DNA of 64,000 nt from Glycomyces terrestris (lineage in GTDB: Bacteria > Actinomycetota > Actinomycetes > Mycobacteriales > Micromonosporaceae). The notes beneath the pieces were generated by a model. The model did no database searches, was not told the origin of the DNA, and saw nothing but the letters and a program-made list of their open reading frames with translations. The translations under genes and the position numbers were made by a program. Within the stretch, counting starts at the first letter, position 1; every line of letters starts with the position of its first letter. The stretch lies in NCBI RefSeq assembly GCF_003933745.1, contig NZ_RSEB01000001.1, positions 1-64,000 on the forward strand, written 5' to 3'. Of the stretch, positions 34,514-43,407 are shown in pieces.

Positions 34514-34822
34514 CTACTCGACGTCGCCGATGGCCACGTCGCCGCCGCCGCGGTGCTCGGGGTTCAGGCGCAGCGTGAGCCGCTGGGTGGAGCGCGAGGA
34601 CCGCTCGCCGCGGGCGTCGGCCTCGACGACGCTGAACCGCAGCGCCCCGCCGCCGCTCTTGGCGCGCACCAGCTCGATCTCGAACTCCGCGGTGATCTCC
34701 CCGAGCACGAACTGCAACTGGGAGTCCTGGCCGCGGCGCTGCGCCTCCGCGAGCTGGCTGCGCAGCACCTCGATGGCGTCGGCCAGGTCCAGCCAGTCCT
34801 CGTGTTGTTCCCGCCGCGTCAA
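34514..34822 (-). CDS. Trypsin-co-occurring domain 2 (trypco2) protein
   Basis: A 102-residue protein: helix LADAIEVLRSQLAEAQRRGQD, then FVLGEITAEFEIELVRAKSGGGALRFSVVEADARGERS, then a Thr/Arg strand ending TLRLNPEH. This is the trypco2 domain, seen next to trypsin-NTPase conflict genes and thought to be a regulatory or signal-transmitting partner. Start is TTG at 34822, justified by GGAGG five bases upstream; no ATG fits. First gene of the trypco2/trypsin-NACHT/DUF4913 operon. Confidence 0.88.
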   Translation of the reverse strand: MTRREQHEDWLDLADAIEVLRSQLAEAQRRGQDSQLQFVLGEITAEFEIELVRAKSGGGALRFSVVEADARGERSSRSTQRLTLRLNPEHRGGGDVAIGDVE

Positions 34823-35110
34823 CTCGACCTCCGCTCGCCGTCGTCTCGCCCCAGATCATAACCGCAGCCGGCCATCGCCCGCGGGCCCGAAACCCCGGGG
34901 GACGGGCGCGAGGCGTTGGGCCGCTTGCACACCCGGAGCGGACGCGAGCGTGTCTCGGTGCCGCGACGGGTCACCGGGGTTTCGGCGCACCGTACCTCGC
35001 CTGGACCCTCATCCGCGCCGCCCGCCGCTGACGCGGCCCGGAACGCTTCGGCGCGGGCGAGGATCAGCGGATCTTCGAGTCCTCCGGGAGCGGGCGCCGG
35101 TCGGCGGGCC

Positions 35111-36706
35111 TCAGCGGGCCGACGCGGCGGCCTCGGTCCAGAACGGACACTGGTGCGCCGCCCAGACGTCGGCGGGGCCGATCGTCCCCGGCGCGAGGGA
35201 CTGGACGCGCGGCGCGGGGTCCGCGTCGACCGGGTCCCAGGCAGGCTGCGGGCCCCGCCCCGGGTCGCCGGTGCGGGCGAAGCGGGTCCAGTAGGCGATC
35301 ATGTCCCGCGCGAGTTCCCGCTGCGCGTCGTCGAGCGCGGGCCTCCCGCTGGGGAAGCGCTCGTCGAACAGGTACGCCTCGTCGGCGGAGTGGTAGGCGC
35401 CGTACGGATATTCGACCTCGGGCAGGATCGGCGGCGGGTTCGGGTCGGCGAACTCGTACGCGAACGCCGGCGCCCGCCTGGCGAGCAGCAGGGTGCGCTC
35501 GATCGTCGGGCAGGTGAAGGCGCGGTCGGTGGTCACGGCGGCCCACGCGTGCCCCGGGGAGGCGAAGGAGGCGAGCGGGTAGTTCGCGTCGACCTCGTCG
35601 ACATGCGCGCCGAACGCCGCGGCGAGGCGCCCGCGGTACTCCTCCTCGCGCAGCGGCCCGCCGGCGAGGTCCTGGAGGGCTTGGAGGAGGGTGTTCTCGT
35701 CGCGGGTGGTGCCGGAGAGGACCGGCACCGGGCGCGTCCGCCCTTCCAGCAGGGCCAGGTAGGGGTCGTCGGGGAAGTCGGGCGTGCCGTACGCCGGTCC
35801 GGCGAACTCGCCGAAGACGGGCATGAGGGCGTCGGCGGGAAGCCCGCGGAGGCACGCGACCGGGTCCTCGCCGTCGCACCCCAGGGACGCGGCGGCGGCG
35901 CTGCCCCGCGCGGCGCGGTCGCCGGCCTCCTCCCACGGGGAGGCGGCGGGCATGCCGGGGGCCAGCATGGACGCCGGCAGGTCCCAGGTGCAGAAGGCGC
36001 TCTGGATGATCGCGCGGTCGAACAGGCCCTCGGCCGACGGCGAGGCCAGGTGGGCGCAGATGCTCTGGCCGCCGGCGGACTGGCCGAAGACGGTGACGTT
36101 GCCCGGGTCGCCGCCGAAGGCGCCGATGTGCGCCTCGACCCAGCGCAGGGCCGCCTGCTGGTCGAGCAGCCCGTACGAGCCCGATCCGTCGAGACCGGGG
36201 TGTCCGAAGTAGCCGAAGACGCCGAGGCGGTAGTTGAGGGTCACCACGGCGACGCCGCCTTCGACGGCGAGGCGGCGCGGATCGTACTCGTCGCCCGCGC
36301 CTTCGATGAAACCGCCGCCGTGGATCCACACCATCACGGGGAGGTCGGCCCCCGCATCGTCGGGGACGGTCACGTTGAGGTGCAGGCAGTCTTCGGAGCG
36401 GTCCACGTCGTCGCCGCTGAGCCGGGCGTCCTGGAGGCAGCGGGGCGCGGGTCGGGTCGCGTCCAGTGTGCCGTCCCAGGGCTCGGCGGGCTGCGGTGGA
36501 CGCCAGCGCAGGTCGCCGACCGGCGGGGCCGCGTACGGGATGCCGAGGAACTCGCGGTAGCCGTCGGCGGCGACCCCGCGGACCTCGCCGTCGCCGATGG
36601 CGACGGTGGCGTCGGGCGGCGGATCGCCGCCGGGTGTGCAGGCGGCGGCCAGGACGAGGGCCGCGGCGGCCGCGGCGAGGGCCGCGCGGGCGCGGTCAGT
36701 CGTCAA
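35111..36706 (-). CDS. Secreted lipoprotein type-B carboxylesterase
   Basis: A 531-residue protein with a lipoprotein signal: hydrophobic run ending in LAAAC (Cys23). The mature part is a full type-B carboxylesterase: YAAPPVGDLRWRPPQP, SEDCLHLNV, HGGGF oxyanion motif, nucleophile GQSAGG (Ser210). It should hydrolyse esters on the outside of the membrane. Start is TTG at 36706 inside the end of the small membrane protein gene (11-nt overlap), so the two are co-translated. Control is probably by the TetR protein at 37017 through an 18-bp palindrome. Confidence 0.88.
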   Translation of the reverse strand: MTTDRARAALAAAAAALVLAAACTPGGDPPPDATVAIGDGEVRGVAADGYREFLGIPYAAPPVGDLRWRPPQPAEPWDGTLDATRPAPRCLQDARLSGDDVDRSEDCLHLNVTVPDDAGADLPVMVWIHGGGFIEGAGDEYDPRRLAVEGGVAVVTLNYRLGVFGYFGHPGLDGSGSYGLLDQQAALRWVEAHIGAFGGDPGNVTVFGQSAGGQSICAHLASPSAEGLFDRAIIQSAFCTWDLPASMLAPGMPAASPWEEAGDRAARGSAAAASLGCDGEDPVACLRGLPADALMPVFGEFAGPAYGTPDFPDDPYLALLEGRTRPVPVLSGTTRDENTLLQALQDLAGGPLREEEYRGRLAAAFGAHVDEVDANYPLASFASPGHAWAAVTTDRAFTCPTIERTLLLARRAPAFAYEFADPNPPPILPEVEYPYGAYHSADEAYLFDERFPSGRPALDDAQRELARDMIAYWTRFARTGDPGRGPQPAWDPVDADPAPRVQSLAPGTIGPADVWAAHQCPFWTEAAASAR

Positions 36707-36911
36707 GGAGCCACCGCCAGCCCTTGGAGCGGACGAGGAGGCCGAGTCCGGCGGCGAGCAGGAGGACGTGCGCGGTCAGCCGCAGCCAGCCGGGCATGTC
36801 GATGTAGTTGAGCAGGAACCAGCTTCGCGAGTCGGAGAGCAGCTGGTTGAGCAGGCCCCCGCCGCCTTGGACGGCGAGCAGGAGCCCGAGCGGAATCGCG
36901 ATCGCGGACAT
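36696..36911 (-). CDS. Small two-span membrane protein
   Basis: A 71-residue protein with two hydrophobic segments (residues 2-24 and 42-60) and a basic loop near the C-terminus (RSKGWRW). AAGGAG precedes the ATG by five bases. Gene is directly behind the TetR operator and overlaps the esterase start, so it is first in that operon. No known domain; it may be a small membrane partner or a leader whose translation drives that of the esterase. Confidence 0.7.
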   Translation of the reverse strand: MSAIAIPLGLLLAVQGGGGLLNQLLSDSRSWFLLNYIDMPGWLRLTAHVLLLAAGLGLLVRSKGWRWLLDD

Positions 36912-36924
36912 GACGCTCCTTTTT

Positions 36925-36942
36925 TCAATACGATCGTATTGA
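36925..36942. promoter_or_regulatory. 18-bp palindromic TetR operator
   Basis: TCAATACGA (36925-36933) followed directly by its complement TCGTATTGA is a perfect 18-bp dyad in the divergent region between the small membrane protein and the TetR gene. The core AATACGATCGTATT is AT-rich relative to surroundings. Confidence 0.8.
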
Positions 36943-37016
36943 TCTGATGCGACGAGCGTACCCCTCCCGCCGCGCTACCATCAACCGGATTCCGCCGTCC
37001 CGCCGATCGGAGGCCG

Positions 37017-37610
37017 ATGCCACCGCCGCCCCGCGCCGCCCGAGGCCCCGGCGCCGCCCACGACCAGCAGCGCCGCCTCATCCTCGAAGCGGTGTTCACG
37101 ATCGTCGACGAGCGGGGGACCGAGCACGTCTCCGTCCGCAACGTGGCCGGCGAGGCCGGCATCTCCCCCGGTCGCGTCCAGCACTACTTCCCCACCAAGG
37201 ACGCCCTGCTGGAGGCGGCCTTCACCGAGATCAACGAGCGCGGCGCCCGCAGCGTCCGGCGGCGCCTGGGCGCGACCGACCCCGGTGATCTCGAGGCGAT
37301 CGCGACCGCGGTCCTGATCGAGCTGGTCCCCGCCGACGACGAGCACCGGCGCCTCGTGCGCATCGGCCAGGCCTTCGAGGTCTACGCCTCGACACGCCTC
37401 GAACTCCGGCGGCGCCTGACCGCCGACTACGACGGGCTCATCGAACTGATCGCGGGACTCCTGCCGAGCGGCGGCGACCGGGGTGCGGCGGCACGGGACC
37501 TCGTCGCGCTCGCGAACGGCCTCGGATCACTGGTCGTGACCGGCAACGACGCACCGGAGCGGGCCAGGCGCGCGATCGCCGACCAGGTGCGGCGCAGCTT
37601 CGAGGCGTGA
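37017..37610 (+). CDS. TetR family transcriptional regulator
   Basis: A 197-residue regulator. HTH: ILEAVFTIVDERGTEHVSVRNVAGEAGISPGRVQHYFPTKDALLEAAF. This N-terminal pattern and the C-terminal LIELIAGLLP region are typical of TetR/AcrR proteins. Divergent from the small membrane protein/carboxylesterase operon with a perfect 18-bp palindrome between, which is its probable operator. Ligand unknown; an ester or lipid substrate of the esterase is a reasonable guess. Confidence 0.88.
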   Translation: MPPPPRAARGPGAAHDQQRRLILEAVFTIVDERGTEHVSVRNVAGEAGISPGRVQHYFPTKDALLEAAFTEINERGARSVRRRLGATDPGDLEAIATAVLIELVPADDEHRRLVRIGQAFEVYASTRLELRRRLTADYDGLIELIAGLLPSGGDRGAAARDLVALANGLGSLVVTGNDAPERARRAIADQVRRSFEA

Positions 37611-37732
37611 GCGCGGCCTGGATCGGACCGTTCTTCGTCGCTTCAAGGTCGCGGTGCGGGTCGATCAGCGATCGACTACATCGTGGTCGATATACCTCTC
37701 TTATTCCCTGCCAATCGGTCCGGCGCAGGACT

Positions 37733-38473
37733 TCACGCGGGCAGGACGCGGCGGCGGGCGACGGCCTCGGTGATCGTGGCCACCGCGAGGGTCTCCGCGG
37801 CGAGGAGTCCGATGAGGACCAGGAGCTGGGTGGCGCCGGCCTGGACGGGGTCGCCGCCGCCGAGGAGGACGCCGATGAACGCGCCGGGCAGGGTGACCAG
37901 GCCGACCGTGCGGGTCTGGTCGAGCGCGGGGTGCAGGGCCTGGGCGGCGACGGGGCGGCACAGCTCGCGGACGGCGTGCTGCTCGGTGATGCCGAGCGCG
38001 AGGAGGGCCTCGTATTCGCCGTGGCGGTCGCGCAGCGCGTCGAGGGCGCCCCGGCCGGCGAGCGAGGTCGCGTTCATGGCGCCGCCGATGAGGATGCCCG
38101 CCACCGGGACCACTGCGACCGGCTCGAACGGGACGGTGCCGGCGGCGAGGATCAGGGCGAGGACCGGCGCGGTTCCGGCGCAGATCGCGGCGGCCGCCCA
38201 GTGGAGGCGCCGTGTGCCGAGGCGCCGGGCGGAGGTGAAGGCGGCGACGGCGACCATGAGGACGATGAACGCGGCGGTCGGCCCCCAGGCGGTGAGGACC
38301 CAGGTGATGAGGAGCGAGACGGCCGCGAGCTGGACGGCGGCCCGCAGCCCGGCGGTGACGAGGCCCTTCGAGGAGCGCAGGCCCGAGAGCTTGGCGGCGA
38401 GCGCGGCGGCTCCGAGCAGGACGGTCAGCACCGCCGCGAACCGCCAGTCGATCGCGATCGCCGCGCCGCCCAT
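37733..38473 (-). CDS. fetB: UPF0014/FetB-type ABC permease
   Basis: A 246-residue membrane protein. GGAMNATSLAGRGALDALRDRHGEYEALLALG and CRPVAAQALHPALDQTRTVGLVTLPGAFIGVLLGG are UPF0014 hallmarks; the latter contains the coupling-helix region. FetA-FetB acts in iron export in E. coli. No FetA-type ATPase gene is adjacent, so the partner must lie elsewhere or the protein works otherwise. ATG at 38473 is chosen since GGAGGAG precedes it by six bases; GTG five codons upstream is less likely. Confidence 0.88.
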   Translation of the reverse strand: MGGAAIAIDWRFAAVLTVLLGAAALAAKLSGLRSSKGLVTAGLRAAVQLAAVSLLITWVLTAWGPTAAFIVLMVAVAAFTSARRLGTRRLHWAAAAICAGTAPVLALILAAGTVPFEPVAVVPVAGILIGGAMNATSLAGRGALDALRDRHGEYEALLALGITEQHAVRELCRPVAAQALHPALDQTRTVGLVTLPGAFIGVLLGGGDPVQAGATQLLVLIGLLAAETLAVATITEAVARRRVLPA

Positions 38474-38645
38474 GTCCCGCTCCTCCACTCGCCCGATGCC
38501 GGCCGCGGTTCCGGGCCGGAGGCGAGCGTAGACCCCGGCCGGCGCCGGAGGAGGCGCGGGACGCCCGGGCGGCGTCGCGCGCAGTCGGCAGCTGCGCGAT
38601 CGATCGCCTCACCGGTTGCGGCACAAGGGGTCTGATGCGGCGACG

Positions 38646-38675
38646 GACGGCCCCCGCCGCTCGGCGAGGGCCGTC
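38646..38675 (-). terminator. Hairpin terminator after the secreted-protein gene
   Basis: GACGGCCC (38646-38653) pairs with GGGCCGTC (38668-38675), with an inner CGCC/GGCG pair. It lies 12 bp after the stop of the gene at 38688-39350 (reverse strand). Confidence 0.7.
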
Positions 38676-38687
38676 ACCGGTCGGAGG

Positions 38688-39350
38688 TCAGGACTCCGCG
38701 TCGGCCTTCAGGGCCTCCCACACCGGTTCGGTGTCGAGGTCGGCGGCGAGGACGACGATCTGGTCCGCGGTCACGTCGACCTCGTCGCCGTCCATGTCGC
38801 CCCACCACACGGTGGCGACGGAGCCGTCCTCGAAGAAGGCCGCGGCCTCGACGTAGGTGCCGTCCGTGGTCCAGGCGACGGTGGTGCCGTCCTCGAGTTC
38901 GGTCTCGCCGCAGTCGGTGTCGCTCGCGCGGCAGTGGAGGAGGTAGTGCATGTCCGGGTCCTCGCCGCCGGAGACGTCCTGGATTCCCGGGGTGATCCCG
39001 CCGGGCAGGTACAGGGCCGTCTCGAGGCCCTCGCCGGTCTGGTCGACGTAGAAGTCGGCGCGGAACTTCCGCTGCACCGGGGTCTCGTTCTGGCCGTCGA
39101 TGTAGTAGTTCTGGAGCCGCTTCATCGGGAGCGAGGAGTCGAACGTCCAGTCCTCGAAGTGCTCGGCGAGGGCCTCGACGGTCTCGTCGTGGGCCTCGGC
39201 GGTGAGCTCGTCCTGGACGAAGTCCCACCGCTCCGAGTAGTCCCAGCCCGCTTCGGGGATCTCCGGGAGCGAGGCCGCGGCGGCCGACGCCGGGAGGAGC
39301 ACCGCGGCGGCCGCGGCGACGACGGCGGCTGAGCGCTTGATTGACGACAT
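38688..39350 (-). CDS. Secreted protein of unknown function
   Basis: A 220-residue protein with a Sec signal peptide (SIKRSAAVVAAAAAVLLPASAAAA) and an acidic mature part with few Cys (HCRASDTDCGE). It contains Trp-rich strands (VWWGDMDGDEVDV). No domain recognised. GGAAGG precedes the ATG by eight bases. A terminator follows; it is probably monocistronic. Confidence 0.75.
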   Translation of the reverse strand: MSSIKRSAAVVAAAAAVLLPASAAAASLPEIPEAGWDYSERWDFVQDELTAEAHDETVEALAEHFEDWTFDSSLPMKRLQNYYIDGQNETPVQRKFRADFYVDQTGEGLETALYLPGGITPGIQDVSGGEDPDMHYLLHCRASDTDCGETELEDGTTVAWTTDGTYVEAAAFFEDGSVATVWWGDMDGDEVDVTADQIVVLAADLDTEPVWEALKADAES

Positions 39351-39480
39351 GATGGTCACCTTCCAATGGTTCCGAGCGTTGCTGGTCCTTAGATGCCCCG
39401 ATCCGTCCGGAACGTTGCCCGTCGCCCCGAGCTTCCCGAATCCGTCACCTTTCGGCCTGAGGTGCAACCGCGGCCGCCGC

Positions 39481-41661
39481 TCAGGGCGTCGGCTGCGGAC
39501 GCCAGCGCGCGGGCCAGCGGCCGAGGCGGGCGACGACGGCCATGAGGGCGGGCAGCATCATGACGCGGACGACGACGGCGTCGAGGAGGACGCCGAGGGC
39601 GAGGGCGAAGCCGAGCTGCTTCATCTCGATGCGGTCGATGAAGACGAAGGCCACGAAGACGGACATCATGATGACGGCGGCGCTGGTGACGACGCTGGCG
39701 GAGGAGAGGATGCCCTGGCGGACCGCCTCGTGGGGCTCCAGGCCGCGTTCGGCGGCCTCCTTGATGCGGCTCATGACGAACAGCTGGTAGTCGAGGGACA
39801 GTCCGAAGAGGATGGTGAAGACCAGGAGCGGGGTGCGCGTGCCGATGAAGCCGGGCGAGTCGAAGTCGAGGAGGCCCTCGGCCCACGTGCCTTGGAAGAC
39901 GAGGACGAGGGCGCCCCAGGCGGCGAGGGTCGAGAGGAGGTTGAGGACCATGCTCAGGGCCGCGACGAGCGCGGAGCGGAACGCGGCGAGCATGACGAGG
40001 AAGGTGGCGATGAGGACGAAGGCGAGGACGAGGTAGAGGCGCTCGGCCTGGTGGGCGGAGTAGTCGGCGGCGTAGGCGGGTTCGCCGGAGACGGCGTACT
40101 CGGCGCCGTCGACGCGGCCGACGGTGGCGGGGACGAGGTCGCCGCGGAGGAGCTCGAGGGACTCGGCGGCGCGGGGGTCGCTGGTGGGGTAGGGCACGGG
40201 CAGGTCGATCGCGATGGCGGTGCCGTCGTCGGAGACGCGCGTGCGGGGTCCGTCCGTGGGGGCGAACAGGGGGTTCGCCTGGGTGGCGGCTTCGAGTTCG
40301 GCGACGGCGGCGGCGAGGTCGTCGGCGCCGGCGGGGTCGGTGCGGGCGACGACGGTGAAGGCGACGCCGGCGTCGGGGAAGGCTTCGGTGAGGTCGTCGT
40401 AGGCGGCGATGGTCTCCAGGGACTTGGGGAAGGTCTCCTTGCCTTCGACGCTGGTGGTCATGCCGAGGGCGGGGATCGCGAGGCCGACGGTGACGGCGAG
40501 GCCGACGGCGGCGGTGACGGCGGGGCGGCGCAGGGCCGGGCGCAGGAGTGCCGTCCACAGTCGACTCTGGTCGGCGGTGGCCTTGCGGCGCAGGAGCCTG
40601 CCGCCGTCGACGCGGCGGCCGAACTTGGCGAGGAGGGCGGGGAGGACGGTGAGGGAGCTGACCACGGCCATCGCGACGACGATGATGCAGGCGGTGGCGA
40701 TGGAGGAGAAGATGATGTCGCCGACGAGGTAGAGGCCGGCGAGGGAGACGGCGACGGCGATGCCGGAGGTGACGATGGTGCGGCCGGCGGTCGCGGCGGC
40801 GGCGAGGACGGCGGCGTCGAGACCGGCGTCGGCGCCCGCGCGGCGGCGTTCCTCGCGGACGCGCTTGAGGTAGAAGAGCGAGTAGTCGACGCCGACGGCC
40901 ATGCCGATCATGGCGAGGACGCTGGTGACGGCGCCGCCGGCGTCGGGGAAGACGTGCGAGGCGAGGGCGTAGACGCCGAGGCCGGCCATGATCGAGGTGA
41001 CCGCGAGCAGGAGCGGGACGCCGGCCAGGAGGAGCGAGCCGAAGACGACGAAGAGGATCGCGAGGGTGAGCGGGAGCGTGAAGCGCTCGACGCCGGCGAG
41101 TTCGGCGCCGAGCTGCTCGTCGAGTTCGGCGGACATCGACTTGCTGCCGGTCTGGGCGAGGTCGAGGCCGGGGTGGTCGGCCTGGACGGCGGCGGTGGCG
41201 GCCAGGAGCGGGTCGATGTGGTCGACGGCTTCGTGGAAGGGCATGGACATGGTCACGGCGACCATGACGGCGTCGCCGTCCGCGGAGGTGACGGGGTCGC
41301 TGACCGAGCCGACCTCGTCGAGGGCCTCCATGCGGGCGGTGAGGTCGGCCGCGGCGGCGTCGGCGGCCGCGGGGTCGAGACCGCCCTCCGGGTCGGTGAT
41401 GAGGACGCGTTCGACGGCGGGGGCGGCGACGCCGTGTTCGACGGCCATCGCCTCGGCGTCGCCGGCCTCGCCGATCCAGAAGTCGGAGAACGCGGCCCGT
41501 TCGGTGCCGGCGACCGCGCCGGTGCCGAAGCAGACGGCGACGAACACGATCCAGGCGGCGACGGCCTTCCAGGGGTTGGCGGCGCTCCAAGCGGCGATGC
41601 GGACGGCGGTCGGGCGGCGGCGCGCGGCAGGAGGCGGGGACACGGCGGTACGAGAGGTCAT
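39481..41661 (-). CDS. MMPL/RND family membrane transporter
   Basis: A 726-residue MMPL protein. Two repeats of about five to six membrane spans each (GVYALASHVFPDAGGAVTSVLAMIGMAVGVDYSLFYLKRVREERR; ILFGLSLDYQLFVMSRIKEA) hold the conserved Asp-Tyr proton relay (GVDYSLF and SLDYQLF). Large extracytoplasmic loops follow TM1 and TM7. Family members export lipids or siderophores, or act in drug efflux. Substrate unknown. A weak dyad GGTAG-N8-CTACC at 41733-41750 upstream may be an operator. Confidence 0.9.
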   Translation of the reverse strand: MTSRTAVSPPPAARRRPTAVRIAAWSAANPWKAVAAWIVFVAVCFGTGAVAGTERAAFSDFWIGEAGDAEAMAVEHGVAAPAVERVLITDPEGGLDPAAADAAAADLTARMEALDEVGSVSDPVTSADGDAVMVAVTMSMPFHEAVDHIDPLLAATAAVQADHPGLDLAQTGSKSMSAELDEQLGAELAGVERFTLPLTLAILFVVFGSLLLAGVPLLLAVTSIMAGLGVYALASHVFPDAGGAVTSVLAMIGMAVGVDYSLFYLKRVREERRRAGADAGLDAAVLAAAATAGRTIVTSGIAVAVSLAGLYLVGDIIFSSIATACIIVVAMAVVSSLTVLPALLAKFGRRVDGGRLLRRKATADQSRLWTALLRPALRRPAVTAAVGLAVTVGLAIPALGMTTSVEGKETFPKSLETIAAYDDLTEAFPDAGVAFTVVARTDPAGADDLAAAVAELEAATQANPLFAPTDGPRTRVSDDGTAIAIDLPVPYPTSDPRAAESLELLRGDLVPATVGRVDGAEYAVSGEPAYAADYSAHQAERLYLVLAFVLIATFLVMLAAFRSALVAALSMVLNLLSTLAAWGALVLVFQGTWAEGLLDFDSPGFIGTRTPLLVFTILFGLSLDYQLFVMSRIKEAAERGLEPHEAVRQGILSSASVVTSAAVIMMSVFVAFVFIDRIEMKQLGFALALGVLLDAVVVRVMMLPALMAVVARLGRWPARWRPQPTP

Positions 41662-41792
41662 CGAGGCTCAGATCCTGTCAGGAGTCGGCGAGTACGCACA
41701 AGCCGACGCTAGACGGGAAAACGGCGCAAGTCGGTAGCGCTGGCCCTACCTCTTCCAGTGGGGCGCACCGGAACGGCGCAGGTCACCGGGGT

Positions 41793-41823
41793 GCGGCGCG
41801 TCCGGGCGGGCCGGACGCGCCGC
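41793..41823 (-). terminator. Strong terminator after GH5-lectin gene
   Basis: GCGGCGCGTCCGG (41793-41805) pairs perfectly with CCGGACGCGCCGC (41811-41823), loop of 5. It lies six bases after the stop of the gene at 41829. Confidence 0.75.
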
Positions 41824-41828
41824 GGATC

Positions 41829-43292
41829 TCAGAGGGTCCAGTGCTGGTTGGACGCACCGGTGCAGGCGGCCTGCTGGAGGCGGACGCCGTTCGCGGTGCC
41901 GGAGCCGATGACGTCGAGGCACTTGCCGGAGTGGCGGGCGACGAGCTGCACGTAGCCGCCGCCGGCGTCGCGGACCTGCCACTGCTGGTTGGTCCCGCTG
42001 CCGCACGTCCACTGGATGGCCCTGGCGCCGTCGGCGGTGGAGGCGCCGCTGATGTCGAGGCACTTGCCGGAGGCGGCCGAGACGAGCTGGACGTAGCCGC
42101 CGCCGGAGGGGCGCAGGGTCCACTGCTGGTTGACGCGGCCGTGGCAGTCGTACTGGATGACCTCGGCCCCGTCGGCGGTCGAGCCGCCGACGACGTCGAC
42201 GCACTTGGCGGAGAGGCGGTTCACGACGTCGGTGGTCTGGCCGCCGCCGATGTCCTCGCCCCAGGCGTGGCGGATCCGGTCGGCGCCGGAGGGGTTGCGG
42301 ATGGCGAGGTCGATCGCGGTGCCGCTGCCGCTCGCGCTGAACATTGAGTACCAGTCGTACCCGATCGAGCCGGGCTTGCCGCCGATCGCGGGCCAGTAGG
42401 TCGAGCCCATGCGCTGCTCGCGGGCGACGTCGGTGACGGCGCGGAGGTAGCGCACGAAGTTGTCGGTGCTGGCCGCGTTCGCGTAGTCGCGGCCGTCGTT
42501 CATGGGCGCGCCGAACTCGGTGAGGACCGCGCGGGAGCCGCAGCTGCCCAGCTGGTCGCGGACGCTCTGGACCCAGCCGGCGTAGTCCTTGGTGCCGTAG
42601 AAGAACGCGTAGTGGTGGAAGGACACGAGCGTGCCGTTCAGGCGGGCGTCGGCGCAGATCGGCTTGGCGTCCTGGCTGAAGCCGGTGCCGCCGATGAGGA
42701 TGCGGCCCTTCGGGATCGAGGGCCGGGCGTTGATCCAGGCGGCGGCGATGTTCGTCCACTCGGTGGCGCTGTAGCCGTGGGGCTCGTTCATCGGTTCGAA
42801 GTGGACGAGGCTGTTGGACCCGTACTGCGCGGTCACGGTGTTCCACATGGCGTTGAAGGCGTTCATGTCGGTGATGCGCCCGCCGGAGGCCGCGCCGTCC
42901 TCCCAGTAGGCGAGGATCACCTTGAAGCCGCGGGCGGTGGCGGCGTCGATGGTGCCGCGGTAGGCGTTCCACCAGGCCGTGCCGACGGTGTGGGTGTTGA
43001 CGGGGAGCCGGACGGTGTCGGCGCCCATGGTCGCGGCCATGTCGGCGTATATGGCGTCGGCCTTGGCCCGGACGGTGTCGTAGCTGTCGGACTGGCTGAG
43101 CCGGTCGAGGACGAGGGGGCCTTCGACGAAGTTGTCCCCCAGGACGGCCCAGTTGAAGCCGCGGAACCGGCTGGTGTCGGCGGCCGCCGGCGACGCTCCG
43201 GAGAGGACGGTCAGCGGCGTGAGCAGGAGGGCGGCCAGGACGGCGAACAGCAGGCGGCGGAAGCGGTTTCGGGGTCGATGCGACACGTTCAT
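41829..43292 (-). CDS. Secreted GH5 endoglucanase-like enzyme with ricin lectin domain
   Basis: A 487-residue secreted enzyme. Signal peptide at 1-38 (basic start, hydrophobic run, SPAAADT). The GH5 catalytic domain is at about 40-345, with acid/base Glu170 (FEPMNEPHG) and nucleophile Glu259 (LTEFGAP). A ricin B-like beta-trefoil CBM13 follows from about 350 with three Q-x-W motifs (NQQWTL, NQQWQV, NQHWTL). Likely cleaves beta-1,4-glucan or mannan in plant cell walls. A CebR-like box lies upstream. Ends at a strong terminator. Confidence 0.9.
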   Translation of the reverse strand: MNVSHRPRNRFRRLLFAVLAALLLTPLTVLSGASPAAADTSRFRGFNWAVLGDNFVEGPLVLDRLSQSDSYDTVRAKADAIYADMAATMGADTVRLPVNTHTVGTAWWNAYRGTIDAATARGFKVILAYWEDGAASGGRITDMNAFNAMWNTVTAQYGSNSLVHFEPMNEPHGYSATEWTNIAAAWINARPSIPKGRILIGGTGFSQDAKPICADARLNGTLVSFHHYAFFYGTKDYAGWVQSVRDQLGSCGSRAVLTEFGAPMNDGRDYANAASTDNFVRYLRAVTDVAREQRMGSTYWPAIGGKPGSIGYDWYSMFSASGSGTAIDLAIRNPSGADRIRHAWGEDIGGGQTTDVVNRLSAKCVDVVGGSTADGAEVIQYDCHGRVNQQWTLRPSGGGYVQLVSAASGKCLDISGASTADGARAIQWTCGSGTNQQWQVRDAGGGYVQLVARHSGKCLDVIGSGTANGVRLQQAACTGASNQHWTL

Positions 43293-43356
43293 GTTGCGTC
43301 CGTTCTCGTGCGTCGGTGCACGGGTCTGGAAGTGAGGCGCGATCCCGTCCGAATTA

Positions 43357-43370
43357 TGACAGCGCTCGCA
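43357..43370 (-). promoter_or_regulatory. CebR/LacI-like box upstream of the GH5 gene
   Basis: TGACAGCGCTCGCA is an imperfect dyad around AGCGCT, four bases from the cellulose-regulator CebR box TGGGAGCGCTCCCA of Streptomyces. It lies 65 bp upstream of the GH5 start. Binding is inference; a weak match. Confidence 0.4.
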
Positions 43371-43407
43371 AGTCGGGTCAAGACGCTGCCCGACCTGCGG
43401 GCGGCGG

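Noticed and set aside
30524..34861. Forward frame of about 1445 codons opposite the NACHT gene
   Set aside because: Mirror of third-position GC bias; the reverse frame has catalytic motifs and this one has none.
38596..38607. 12-bp palindrome GCGATCGATCGC upstream of fetB as an operator
   Set aside because: Short, GATC-rich palindromes arise easily; no second copy seen.
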